64,000 bases of DNA, from assembly GCF_035046485.1 (NCBI RefSeq), contig NC_085137.1:376030706-376094705 (forward strand), in the 5' to 3' direction. A program made the translations under genes and the position numbers. The DNA is from Aedes albopictus. Lineage: Eukaryota; Arthropoda; Insecta; Diptera; Culicidae. Below are positions 12,591-24,008 of the stretch, in pieces. Every line of letters begins with the position of its first letter. The stretch's first letter is position 1. The notes under the pieces are model-generated. The model was not told where the DNA came from, made no database searches, and worked only from the letters and a program-made list of their open reading frames with translations.

Positions 12591-12643
12591 AGCAAATGTC
12601 TCAAATGAAGGATAACGTGCCTCTGGAGCCGGCCTTCTGATAC
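12591..12643 (+). repeat. LINE 3'-tail fragment (shared tail, copy 2)
   Basis: This is nearly identical to the terminal 3' UTR of the Lian-like LINE (28424-28476), including GATAACGTGCCTCTGGAGCC. It sits inside the 1.7-kb hAT element. No upstream LINE sequence accompanies it. Confidence 0.65.
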
Positions 12644-13016
12644 TTGATTTAGCTATCAACTGTTGATATATTATGTTTGTGTTATGCCTATCTGATCGGG
12701 TATTCTGTAAGTTATATCAAAAGTTTTTAGAGAAACATATAAAAAACAAAATAGAAAAAAAATCGTTAATTATTGCACCAATAGTTTTGCAATTTAGCAT
12801 TTTGATATTTTTTTTATGAAAATTTAGAATAATATTCAAAAATAATGTGCATGAAGCACCAAATTATATCTAGAGGACATGCATAAAATATAAACGTAGT
12901 TTTTATATGATTACGTTGAAAAAAAAATGTTGCTTCGGAATGCTTGGGGGCCCCCTGAACTTGCCCCGGGGCACTTGCCCCCTTTGCCCCCCCTCAAATC
13001 CGGGCCTGATACCAGA

Positions 13017-13514
13017 TAATGCTTTTATTGTGTTTTTTTTTCTACTCACAAGGGAAGGTGTTGTCAGGTAATGTTTCCCGGTTTTTATTCTAATGTTTAA
13101 TTTAGCATCGAAATTTTATACATTTTTTAAATGTTCATTAAGAATCATTTATTGGTTTTCTCTTTATAAGGAATAATTTTTGCCGTTTGTTTACCTTCTC
13201 GGAATCGCCTTCACCGTCACATTTTCTGTTTCAAAACAAAACTGTGCCATAACACGGCGTACAAGCGTCGTCGTACAGCCATGACACAAGTTACGTTACA
13301 TTATAACGTGTATTTATTGTACACACATCCATTATTCAGTGCAGCGAACGTGCTCTGATCTGACAGTCGCGACAACGAAATCTGATGCCTTCTGCTGGGT
13401 GATGACGGTTCGGGGCTCGCAGTTTGGACTGCTTCTGTTCAGCTTGCACTACATTGCCCACCGATTCACAATTGCGATCGCATAGCCAGCGCCACACAGC
13501 GGTTTGATGGATTT
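13017..13514. other. Spacer between two DNA elements
   Basis: No gene, array or element boundary could be supported between the hAT-type element and the 1.6-kb long-TIR element. Confidence 0.45.
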
Positions 13515-13517
13515 TAA

Positions 13518-15125
13518 GGTGCCGGCCAGAGTGGACGCGTCACGCGGCGCGACGCGGTGCAATGCGGCATTTGACAGGTCGCGCGTCGCCGCGCGGCAGA
13601 ACTCCGCTCATTGGAATACAGGGAAAACAATCATAACATGCCAGAGTGCGCGCGGAACGATGCGAAGCGGAAAGCGTTTAGCCGCGCGACGCACGACAAA
13701 ACACTGCATGCACTGTTTTTGATGCGGTAGTCACGCGGTTCGCGCGGAGAATTTTGTATTTTTGTGTGGGTTTCGTCCGTTTTTACCAAATCATGGCGGT
13801 TATTTTACGAAATTGTTTTTCAAATGCATTTAAATGTGAATGTAAAAAATATTAACATGAATAATACCACATGTTTTTTATCCGGTGGCGTCTCGTAACC
13901 TCACTTATCACCTATTCTGTGAATCAAAATCAGTAATTCCTTTGAATTTATGACTAAAGACTTAACGGAAATAATCGAAATCTCTGTCATTCCACACCCA
14001 TTACAAGCAGAGCTTTCACATTAGCCCTACCATGTTTCATGCACAAAAAAGCGTTTGCACCCTCTCGTTTATTTTACTATCTCAAAGTATTCTACTAGGG
14101 CTGTAAGCTTAAAAAGTAGTTTCAAAATAAAAATATACTATTTTGAGTTAACAAACTTGTTCCATTGCCTTGCTGTTTAAAAATAAACGAAGGGCGCCAT
14201 TTTTTAGCGTATACAACCCTGTGGTAGCTCTTGTTGTATACGTTAAATCTTGTTGTTCATAAAATTTCAAAATTTGTACCTAAAGGACGGGTAGATTTGA
14301 GGTTAGGGAATCATCATTGTCCCAAATGTACATATCTTTTGAATCATCAGAAGTAAATAGCATTTGAAGGTAAATTTAGATAAATGGTTCATTTTTAATT
14401 TTAGGTTGAGCACAATAATCACATATTTCTTGGAAATTTTTCATCAAAAACCTCTAGAAAACTGTTGAAATGTTATGACTCTTAAACCGATAGAGAGGAG
14501 ACAGCTCACTTTGATTGTGTGCTACTGGTTGTCAAGGCGAACCAGTCACAATCTGTCTCTGCAACCCGAGTTGGAAATTATACATTGATGGTGTGAAGTG
14601 ATCCAATATCCAAAAAATCTTATCAAAACTTCTCACCGTTTGTTGTATTTTGAAAGATGACATAATTATGGTCAGTTTAATAAAATCTATATAAATAAAA
14701 ATGGAATGGTGTTTGTATGTCACGAATAGGCTCGGAAACGGGCCAACGAATCTGCACCATTCTTTCAGTGTTTTATTCGTGCAGGGCTCCGACGTGTTCG
14801 TGCAAAAAAAGAATTAGAAAAATCGACCGGGAAAGCACCGAAAACGAGAAAGTTTGAAATTTCATTGTGCGGGGCATTTTTCTACGGAGCTGCATGTCAA
14901 AAAACGCAGTAAGCAGGCAGTACAACGTTTGCCGGGACAGCTAGTAGTTAATAAATAAAATAGTTATGGTCAGTATTCATGTGCAAAGGTGACGGAAATT
15001 ATGAAAACTTTTCAGTTTGCTTTACGAACAGACGCGTTGCACCGCGTTCACTGTGGCTATCAAGCCGCGTCAAAAACGCGCCGCACCGCGTCGCGTCCCG
15101 TGACGCGTCCACTCTGGCCGCAGCC
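13518..15125. mobile_element. 1.6-kb long-TIR element with TAA duplication (PIF/Harbinger-like)
   Basis: The left end starts GGTGCCGGCCAGAGTGGACG and the right end, reverse-complemented, starts GGCTGCGGCCAGAGTGGACG. The inverted repeats continue for about 50 bp through a CpG-rich CGCGTCACG...GACGCGGTGC stretch. TAA occurs on both sides (13515-13517 and 15126-15128). No transposase frame is seen, so it is non-autonomous. The CpG-rich termini contrast sharply with the AT-rich centre. A Helitron-like insert lies at 14686-14944. Superfamily is inferred from the TWA duplication and GG termini. Confidence 0.8.
14686..14944 (+). mobile_element. Short Helitron-like insert
   Basis: The segment starts with TC (TCTATATAAATAAAAATGGA) and ends with CTAG after a GCCGGGACAG block. 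It lies between A and T, as Helitrons insert. The early GGCTCGGAAACGGGCC block resembles one seen in widespread insect Helitron-type repeats. There is no Rep/helicase frame. The predicted 3' hairpin is weak, so the assignment is tentative. Confidence 0.5.
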
Positions 15126-15128
15126 TAA

Positions 15129-16475
15129 AGCTCGAAATTGGATTGTGGTGGCTCGCGGCCGCCGGCAGCTTCTCTCGCTCCGAGGTGGAGGTACACCTAC
15201 TGATTCAAAAGTTGTACTACATACAAACGTGTGTTGATTTGTGGGTGCACTTTTTCTCCGAAGTTTTTTTTTCTTGTTTTTGCTTTTTATAGCTGTGTGT
15301 GGTAGTTTTGTTGAGGCATGCATGCCTGATGCATACCGAGAAGGTTCGATTCGCGCCATCAGCATGGTTAGGCTACAACAGTCGACTCGGCGCACGATCT
15401 AGAGCCAATGGCTAAAATTAAGAAGTTTCTACGTGATTAATGCAAATCGAATTGAAACTCGGGAAACTGAGTTAACAACTCGATCAACAATTTGGAATGT
15501 TTGTGATGCAAATGATTCTTGTAGAATGGTATTGTTTTATGTAGAAAATCGACAATGTTGGCTTGTGAAAATTACAGTAGTTTAACTTAAAGATTGAAGC
15601 ACTACCTAATGTAAAGAGATTTGTAGTTTGAATCTGGCTCTCAGTGGTAGGCTAATTCAAAAATCCAGCTGCATTTGCACATCATGTACCTTATGGACGA
15701 CATCTGTTTGGGATCGTCTATTAATAGATTGCTGCATGTTACGATGGAATGCTGGTCAGTGTCGTGATGAAATTGATGATACATTCGCTCGCCCACTGTG
15801 GAAGACTGATGCAAGACTGCTTCACGTGATGAGAAGAGTTACATCGACACAAGTTTGATCGCAGGTTTTTACGTTCCTTGTAAGTTATTGTCACTTAGCA
15901 ATTATTTCTTACCACTGTGCCAGTGGATTAACGCCAACGGAAAGGTGTAGTAGCGAGCCACCGTGCAGTAGCACCGAGGTGAGCCCAATAATGTATTTAC
16001 AATTTACATAATTCGATTACGAGTACATGCGGTATTCGCGCGGGTGACTTTGACGGCGACAGCAACGGCCGACGTCGCGACAGAAGCTGGAGGATAGGAT
16101 TACGAGCAAAAATGCAACTCGGTGAAACATGGGCTCCGTGCGCTACGAGACGAACACTATTTAATGAGTTCGTGAGCGTGCGGCGGAGGTGCGCCTGAGT
16201 GCTGTCGCCGGTGTGACATTTTTGTGTTGGTTTGTCAATGAAGCAATCAGTTAGGGCAGTATTGGTTCATAGTTTTGCAACAATAGTGATTGTTTCATGT
16301 ACTTAGTTTTGGGCTGTCTCTGAGTTAATTCATTTTTGAAAGAAGAGACGAACCAGCAGTTTAGTTTCAGCTATTTAGTTTCTTTATTTCGCCAATCCAA
16401 CGTAGACTAGTACATAGACATAAACATGTACATAAATTTTGTTTTCTATTTTTAATTAATGCATTTTATTATTTT
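15129..16475. other. Intergenic stretch without supported genes
   Basis: Short ORFs occur (for example 15628-15858) but show no domain, and no repeats or element termini were found. The 15900-16200 part is locally G+C-richer. Confidence 0.45.
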
Positions 16476-16484
16476 TTATTATTA

Positions 16485-17355
16485 CACAGCGTAACAAAAA
16501 TTAGCTTTTGGTCTGTCTCAAGAGCAAACTTATGTGTCTCTGATAGATTTTGGGCCGCTGAATCCGAATCCGGGCTCAGATTTGCTCCAACACGTCACAA
16601 TTTTGAGCTATACCTCAATTTATAGGGCAAAATATGCGATTTTGGGCTTTTTTGACTGCAAGTTATTAAGCATAGAAATATTTTTTGTAAGCAATTAAAA
16701 GGTTAATTGGTCAATTAACATCTAAATTAACGACTCATGCTAAATATTTTGTTTTACCAAATCGAATTTGATAGTTTTAAGCGATTTATGTTAGGTACGA
16801 TATTTCCCATACAAGTCACCCTCCAAAAGTTTTTTTTTTTTTTTTTTTTTTTATCTGTATTAACGAGATTTTTAGCCCTAGGCTAGTTCATCTCGGGACC
16901 CACGCTTTACTTCCCTTCCGAAGGAAGAACTCACAATTTGCGAGTTTGTCGGGAGTGGGATTCGATCCCAGGTCCTCGGCGTGATAGTCAAGTGTTCTAA
17001 CCATCACACCAGGTCCGCTCCACTACCCTCCAAAAGTTGTATGCAAGTTTTGATACTAACATAAAATGCTTAAATCTATCAAATTTGATTAAGTAAAACG
17101 AAATATTTTGCATGAGTCGTTAATTTAGATGTTAATTGACCAATTAACCTTAATTGCAGAAAAAAAAAAATATTTCCATGCTTAATGGCTTGCAGTCAAA
17201 AAAGCCCAAAATCGCATATTTTGCCCTATAAATTGAGGTATAGCTCAAAATTGTGACGTGTTGGAGCAAATCTGAGCCCGGATTTGGATTCAGCGGCCCA
17301 AAATCCTTTGGAGACACATAAGTTTGCTCTTGAGACAAAAAAATGTTGCGCTGTG
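16485..17355. mobile_element. Long-TIR foldback element with 9-bp flanking repeat
   Basis: Two arms of about 340 bp (16485-16829 and 17025-17355) are close reverse complements, beginning CACAGCGTAACA at the left and CACAGCGCAACA in the reverse-complemented right end. TTATTATTA flanks both ends (16476-16484 and 17356-17364), which would be a 9-bp duplication but is low-complexity. Very long TIRs with 9-bp duplications are seen in Mutator-like and Drosophila FB-type elements. A SINE occupies the centre. There is no coding capacity. Confidence 0.85.
16830..17024 (-). mobile_element. tRNA-derived SINE, copy 2
   Basis: This is the same family as 688-847: minus-strand A box (GGTGTGATGGTTAGAACAC), B box (GGGATCGAATCCC) and an A tail seen as a T run at 16830-16851. 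A perfect 12-bp duplication ACCCTCCAAAAG flanks it (16818-16829 and 17025-17036). It landed in the loop of the foldback element, so it is younger than that element. Confidence 0.9.
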
Positions 17356-18635
17356 TTATTATTAATATTTATTAAAGACACTTTACCACTTATGTAGTAT
17401 TCGTGTCTGGATTATTTTTATAGGGGTCTAAAAAGTAGTTCGTTCAAACTATGCGTGTCTATTTCTGTTGTTATTGAAATATTGTTTCAGATTATGCCGA
17501 GACATTGTAAAGTCAATCATTTCGCAATGTTCATTATAGATTTACATCATTTAATTAATTGGTCCAAATTTAGCGTAATCCGTCCGATTATAATAAGTTT
17601 TAAAAGGTGTTCGACTACGAAGACGCCGTGTAGGCGCATAGAAATTGAATTAAGATAAAATTTCAGATGAGTTAATTCGTTGCGAAATAATATCATTTAC
17701 AAATGAGATCATGGCGATCTCACGACGCTCTTTTAATGTCTAAATGTTTATAAGCATGCAGCGTGCTTCATATGATGGAAGAGGATATACTGTCCCACCT
17801 AGTTTCCGAAGAGCATGTAATAGATATTGTTTTTGTACTGATTCTATCCTGTCAATATGCGTTATTCTGAAAGGGGACCAGACAACGCTGCAATATTCCA
17901 GAATTGACCTCACATAAGAAATGTACAGAGTTTTTATTGTACACGGGTCTTCAAAATTGTAGCTGAAGCGTTTTATAAACCCAAGCATATTATTTGCTCT
18001 ATGGATGATCGTATTGTAATGGTCTGTGAAAGTTAGTTTAGAATCCAAAATAACTCCTAGATCCCTAACTCTTTCACATGTTTCTACTTCTTGGTTTCCT
18101 AGAGTAATTGCGCTAGTAGGTATGCTTAGTTTTCTGCTAAAAGTTATTAAATTGCACTTTTTAACATTCGGCTGCAATAAGCTTTTTGAGCACCATTTGT
18201 AAAAAATATGAATTTCCTTCTGAAACATACTTATATCTTGGTTATTCCTGACTTCCAAAAAGAGCTTCATGTCATCAGCATAAATAAGTAATTTGACTTT
18301 TCTAAGAATGAAGGAAATGTCATTTACGTATAGTATGAATAAAAGGGGACCTAGATGGAAACCTTGAGGAACTTCAGATGTGACTTGAATTGGATTAGAT
18401 TGTTTTCCATTGAATTTTATTATTTGTTCTCGGTTCGTGAGATACTAGTGAGATTTTAGAAGCCCGAGTTCTATTCCATTTTATTGCAATTTGAAGAGTA
18501 ACAATGAAATATCAATCCTATCGAAAGCTTTACTAAAGTTGGTGTAAAGAGCTTCTACGTGGTTGCCATTATTCATGGCATTCAACGTGTAGTTAATGAA
18601 TTCTATAAGGTTTGTAGCAGTAGAACGTCCCTTAA

Positions 18636-18719
18636 CTCTTTCAGGACGGTTGGGTCATTTGCACCCCGCTGACGCATTCTACAGCGGCGAGGTTGGTGAA
18701 AAAAGTCGTCCCGAAGGGG
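18636..18719. mobile_element. 84-bp piggyBac-like MITE
   Basis: TTAA flanks both ends (18632-18635 and 18720-18723). On the LINE sense strand the insert begins CCCCTTCGGGACG, and its other end reads CTCTTTCAGGACG when reverse-complemented. Without the insert and one TTAA, the LINE frame runs straight through the conserved HGFF-KGRST region of the RT. That confirms both the boundaries and the 4-bp duplication. TTAA specificity and CCY-type ends point to piggyBac. Confidence 0.92.
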
Positions 18720-19797
18720 TTAAAGAATCCATGCTGCTTATCTGTAATTCTGTGTTTTATTTGAATATATATTTTTTCGTTAATTATTGCTTCAAACAGC
18801 TTAGGAATGCAAGAAATAATGGCTATTCCACGATAATTACGTACGCCTGATTTTTTTCCTGATTTATAGATGGGCACTAAATATGAATTCGTCCATGCTT
18901 TTGGAAAGGTGCGGGACTCAATAGATATTTCAAAGAGCCAGAATAATGGAGCAGTAAGCTCAGTCGCTAGAGTTTTCATAAATATTGGTGGGATTCCGTG
19001 AGGTCCAGCACCTTTAGAAGCATCTAATTTTTGTAGACCGTGTAGTAGTATTTCGTGTACCTTGACGTGATTGACACCTACATCCGCTGGGTATTCAGGT
19101 ATGTATTCAAAAAAATCACGGTCACGATCCTCTTCGGAATAAGAAGCATTTATTTCCTGGAAAAATGATGCGAAGAGATTACAAATATCTTCCGAGTTAT
19201 TGCCAACGCATTGGTCCAAATACATTGAAGATGGAACATTATTAGATTTAAGTTTCGACTGTACGTAATTAAAGAAGTTCTTCGGACACAACTTTATCTC
19301 TTTTTCAGTGTTCGTCTAGTACTCTTCAAATACAACGTCGATGGCTAAGTTGAGTTGATCGCAGATGTCTAGATATTTTTCCAAATTTTCGTTAGTTTGG
19401 TTATTTTTGTAATTCTTATGTGCTTTCTGTTTCCGGTTTTTTAATTTTTTTATTTGTCCATTGTACCAAGCTGGAAATTTTGACGACGCTTCCTTCATTC
19501 TAGAGGTTCCAACCCGGGATATCCCGGGACAAAAAATCCCGGGATCTTGAAAAATTCGGGATTTCCCGAATCCCGGGATAACATTTTTAACTGTCCCGAA
19601 AATCCCGGGATTCCCGGGATGCACATTTCTTACACATATTTTTCGCTTTGATTTGAATTTGGAGAATCTCTGAAACGTATTCGAAGAGTCGTGATTTTTT
19701 TTTCAAAAATCGCCTTCAACAAAAAATCACGAAAATGTTACATAAACCATTTCAACTGTGTGTGGACATCAAAACTCGTTAAAACTCGACTGAAACA

Positions 19798-20595
19798 ATG
19801 CTGGAGCACTTCATTTACTGTTTTGATAGCATCAAAGAGAAATTTTTTGAAATATGCCTTTCTAGACTTATGTTGGACATGGACAATGATTTTGAAGCTG
19901 CAAAAAATCATCAGGAAGCTCTTCAGCCAATCAGACTCGCTTCGGAAGCATTGGGAAGACGAGATGTCATACAGTGGTTTTTCGGTTTTATCACGATCAA
20001 AAAAAAGTTACCGTGATATAAACGAAACCGTGAATTTGGTGAAACGAGAAAAAAATGTATTTTTTTTATTCAAAATCGTTCAGCTGCAAAATATATGAGT
20101 CGTAGTTCACATTTTTTAACAGTTTTGGTGTACTGGACCATGCTGTATTGGTTTTATATTGCTTTCGGAATGTTTTAGAACAAGTGTGATAAAAATGAAA
20201 CGAAATTCGTGATAAAATCGAATAGAAAACCGTGAATTTGGGCGAGTAGTGATTAAAACGACTAGTGATAAAACCGAAACACCACTGTATTATTGTCTAC
20301 GGAAAGCAGCTTGAGTTTCTTGTATTCGAAGCTTACAAAAAGTAACTCCAATGTTGGAAACGACCTCTTCCATGCAATCATGAAAAGAATCAACAATCGG
20401 CGCCAAAAGGAAATAATAACAGCGCTAAAGTTCCTTCAAGGTCTTCCGTCGTCAACGCAAGTGCCAGCAGAACTGGAAAGCTCATCGAAAACGCAAATGA
20501 TTAAGTTCATCAAGAAACTGAGAGTTCGATTGTTGCGAGACTGCCAAAGACAGACCGATAATGATGCTGTCGAGTTGAATGCTGGATTGTCTTGA
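19798..20595 (+). pseudogene. hAT transposase remnant
   Basis: Two in-frame pieces, 19798-19971 and 20288-20595, become one open frame if the MITE at 19972-20287 and one TA are left out. The conceptual product has the block ASEALGRRDVI followed by a leucine-rich stretch and a basic helix with NNRRQKEII. In hAT transposases this region follows the BED zinc finger. The zinc finger, the RNase-H-like catalytic core and the hAT dimerisation domain are not visible, so the gene is a deleted relic. Assignment rests on the element's hAT termini plus general resemblance. Confidence 0.6.
19972..20287. mobile_element. 316-bp TA-flanked MITE nested in the hAT
   Basis: The termini CAGTGGTTTTTCGGTTTTAT and, reverse-complemented, CAGTGGTGTTTCGGTTTTAT form near-perfect inverted repeats of about 25 bp. 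TA is duplicated at 19970-19971 and 20288-20289. The TA target and CAGTG start suit a Tc1/mariner (pogo-type) MITE. Its removal restores the open frame of the surrounding transposase relic. Confidence 0.92.
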
Positions 20596-21716
20596 ATGCA
20601 TAACACCATCGAGCATGCGCGAAGAACTGGAATCGGCTATAAAGTAATATGGCAACCCGTCTTAGACTGATTCGGAAATGATTGAATTTTCGAAAGTAAT
20701 TGCGAAAGAGTTGTCACTTTTTGAGCTACATGGTAAGTTGACCCCGAATCTTAAAATCGAACTTCGGATATATCCGTTCTAAAAAGCGACCCTCACTGTT
20801 CGATGAAATCATCAAAAACATTTGCTTCTTGAAGTCGTATTTTCAGAGAACGAATTCAAATTGATAAGACCAGTTACTTGATGTGAACCATTTATTTATT
20901 TGATAGGATGAATACATATAACATATTTCTGATCGCAAAAATGTGTTTTTAAGCAGATTGAAAAATTTCCCGGGATCCCGGGATTTCCCGGGACAAGCAA
21001 CAAATTTTATCCCGAATCCCGGGACAACCAAAATGGTCGGGAAATGGAACCTCTACTTCATTCTTTAACAATAGTTGCCAATTTATACTATTAAGTTTAT
21101 GTCTAATGTTATCGTAGTTTGCTTTATGGTGTTCAAAGACTTCCTCGTACTCACAATCGTTGAGTCTATTATTTTCATGAACAAACAATGAGTATTCGAT
21201 TGCTGTGTGAAATGCTTCATTGTAATGAAGCAGCAACACAGAAATCTTCCTGAATATTCGTGGGAGGAAAATCAAGATAGCAATTTTGTTGATTTTTCAT
21301 ATGATTAATTTGATTCAAAGATAAACCAGTAGTTCTGTCAAAAAATAGTTGCAATGTTTCGTTTTCATCAACGATTGGAAGTAGAATTTGGTCATTTTCT
21401 GAGTCATGGATAAAATCGGCGTTGCGTTGGTTAAAGTCCCCATAAATGTGAACTTTAACCTCCGGTGGAAGTTCTGATAATATTTTTTCAGCAATTTCAA
21501 AGAAATTTTCATTACTGCTTTTGTTAGTGCGGTCTGGTGGAAAATATACAGAGGCAAAAACATGAGTTTCACCTGCAATGTATGTTTTCACCCAAACATG
21601 TTCAAATGCATTATTTTTTGTAGAGTGTAGGAGTTCAGAATTAACTTTTGTCGAAATAGCAACAAGAACTCCACCTCCAGACTCGAGAAAGTCTCGGTCA
21701 TCTCTGTATACATTAA

Positions 21717-21917
21717 GGTGAAGATATGACGAAGCCACAACTCAACATTTCAAAAGCACAAATCTGAAGAACCAATTGTCGGATTGCGCTGAAAAGTTGA
21801 TCGATTGGTTATCCGCTGGTGTTGACCAATCGATCAACTTTTCAGTGTAAACCCACATTCGGTTCTTCAGATTTGTGCTCTAGAAAATTTGAGGTGTGGC
21901 TTCGTCATATCTTCACC
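21717..21917. mobile_element. 201-bp hairpin MITE with TTAA flanks
   Basis: The ends GGTGAAGATATGACGAAGCC and the mirrored copy form inverted arms that continue with partial complementarity through the entire element. TTAA is present on both sides (21713-21716 and 21918-21921). Because TTAA is palindromic, a TA or TTAA duplication cannot be told apart. It interrupts the endonuclease region of the LINE. Confidence 0.85.
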
Positions 21918-21960
21918 TTAAAGCTATTTCCGTTTCAGTTGCCAAAAGTATCGAAAAAGA

Positions 21961-23993
21961 TGAGCTAATATTTTTTTTATGTATTTCCTTTATTTTTGCT
22001 GGGCTTTTCATGCGGTTGAAATTTTGACAGTACACCAAAATTTCAAATGCATTCTGTTTGAAGTGCGAAGAGATTTCCGGAAGAATGTTGGTTGGGAGAT
22101 TAAAGCTATTTTCTTCCGAAGAAGAAGGCGTCCTTACTTCGGAAAAATTCGTCCAGTAGAGGGGGAATAGAACTTGTTAGTACTCTCCCGTAATTGTTGC
22201 AATCGGTGCGAGCGTTCGCTGGAGAGATATAGTCGATACGACAATAAGTCCGATGCGGCTTCAGCTGGACCAACTCTGTACTCCTGATGAACATCGTTGA
22301 AGATACGTAGAAGGTGCGTAGGATTCGTAGGTAAACCTTCAGAAGCGAGCAGTATGCGAATACTAGTCTTTTTTTTTTATTTTTTTTTAATTTTTTTTTT
22401 ATAGAGTGACTAGGTGGAGCTGCAGGACAGCTGAAAGCAAAGCCCTTTCCCTACTTTCCCCCTACTATGACCAATACTCACGATGGACTAGACGATGTCG
22501 TCAACTTGAGCAAAGTGTGCAGTATTTAATATTGGATCGTTGTAGTTATCAAAGATACAGTGTCGCTTACTGTTCCCATCACACCCGTATTTTGTGGAAG
22601 CTCTAGAAATGTAATGTTTTGATATTTTTGAAGACTACTCAGTGACAATTATCAGAACTAGCGTTTGTAGCCGGTATGGGCAACTAGTTTTTCTGACATC
22701 ATCTCCAAACAATAATCAAAAAGTATCCCAAGTTACATTGTGCATTCTGAAAGTTATTTCAAGTTAAATACCAATATTGTTATGATGAATCGATGTTGGT
22801 CATCTACAGCACTGGAATCATCTTCAAATAACTCTCTTTTTGAGCTTCCATTAGATGTTGCGGACATAAAACTTATCAGTCGAACGCCTTATGTTAATGT
22901 ACAGTTAATGTATCCTATGTCGTCGCTAGTCGTCTTTTGCTTCTCTGTGTTCATCTCTTGTATCCCTATGAAGTCTGAATTATCCTTATGTCCACCGTAT
23001 CATAGCATAGTTTATACTACATTCAAATTACTACAGTTTTCCATGTTTCTGGATCCTGACAAAAAATAAGATTAAATTTTGATTTTGATCACATCATAAC
23101 TCCTGCTCTTTTACTTTTATTGTCATAATTTCGACTAAGTCAGGTCGTAAGGTAAGGTCGGTTAGTTGGTTATTGTATTAGCAATTGAAACTAATAAAGA
23201 TCATCCATCAACTATGGTGTACTCATTCCTAACGGAATCTATAAAAATAAACAAACCTAATTTAAAAATAATAATTTCCTTCATAATCTTCTAATAGCAG
23301 TCAATTTGAATGTTAACATAAAAGCTTCAACTGTAAGCAAACTTGTCTCAGTGTCACAGTGCTTGGAGTAAACTTATGATAAATACACCTAAGGGAGCCC
23401 CTAGGATTCTCAGCATCGGTCATGTCTACATAAACATTTCCTACTCTCACGTTATTCTTATAATGCCAACTACATTGAAAACGTCAACGTATAGAACCTG
23501 TCACGATGTCCACCTAGTCAAGTAGTGAACCATTTCTGTCGAGAGTCAAGTCACGACGTTCCGGCGTCAAAAATACGTCTTACACGTGACCAGTGGATCT
23601 ATTTGATGGTTAATCACACGTTCGAAACAGAATTGTTATGTTCTTACCTTGGGTGTTTTTTATGATTTTTACTCACGATTCTTCTTCATTTGGGTTGCAA
23701 AACGGTGAGTCGATAAAGAGAGCGTCCAACATAGCTCTGGTCCTCACAAGTTCCTACCTCATGCTTCCACGGGTCAAGCGATGACAAAGACCGTCAGCTA
23801 AGAGTTGTGTGCTTAGCTGGTAGTGCAGCCTGGGCACTATTGTCCTTCTGACTTCAGCTAGATTGAGGAGGTACGACCCCAGCGTCTGTTCACCAAGGAG
23901 GTGCGGCTCAAACAGCGTCTGTTCTGGCATCCAGCGGCTGAGTAAGAAACGCTGCCCCACGCCCAGCCAGATCCAAGGTGGTAGCCCCATCAG
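21961..23993. other. Unassigned stretch between two LINEs
   Basis: No gene is supported. A T-rich tract lies at 22368-22401. The 23690-23993 part is richer in G+C and, with the sequence after 28498, forms the pre-insertion site of the Lian-like LINE; it may belong to an older repeat not recognised here. Confidence 0.45.
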
Positions 23994-24008
23994 TGTGGTC
24001 GTTCCAGT

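Larger units (their letters stand above)
11308..13008. mobile_element. 1.7-kb non-autonomous hAT-type element
   Basis: The left end is CAGTGCCGGATTTAGG and the right end reads, reverse-complemented, CAGGCCCGGATTTGAGG. The 8-bp direct repeat ATACCAGA flanks both ends exactly (11300-11307 and 13009-13016). Subterminal G/C-rich blocks (GGCCCCGGGGCAA and its mirror TTGCCCCGGGGCA) are mirrored as well. No transposase frame is visible. The interior holds a weak GAATTCC-type array (11705-12230) and a 53-bp LINE-tail fragment (12591-12643), so it has captured or received other repeats. Confidence 0.9.
19501..21055. mobile_element. 1.55-kb hAT-type element nested in the LINE
   Basis: The ends are TAGAGGTTCCAACC and, reverse-complemented, TAGAGGTTCCATTT. 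The 8-bp repeat CTTCATTC flanks them exactly (19493-19500 and 21056-21063). Both subterminal regions carry many TCCCGGGAT and CCCGGGAC motifs, five or more per side, a typical arrangement for hAT transposase binding. A decayed transposase segment lies inside (19798-20595), interrupted by a TA-flanked MITE. The element is deleted for most of its transposase. Confidence 0.92.
17440..21960 (-). pseudogene. Jockey-like LINE, multiply interrupted
   Basis: Read on the minus strand, pieces of one ORF2 appear in order. First is the endonuclease core with GGGVLVAIS and GDFNQRNADF (21217-21740), then the linker KFPAWYNGQIKKLKNRK (19320-19490). The RT fingers follow with LDASKGAGPHGIPP, YKSGKKSGVRNYRGI and HGFF (18720-19291), then the palm box IYADDMKLF (near 18244-18275). 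The C-terminal region runs down to about 17465 with one in-frame stop near 17650. No RNase H is seen, as in Jockey-clade elements. Four insertions are nested within it: 18636-18719, 19501-21055 (itself containing 19972-20287) and 21717-21917. The 5' end beyond 21960 and any ORF1 were not recognised. Confidence 0.85.
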
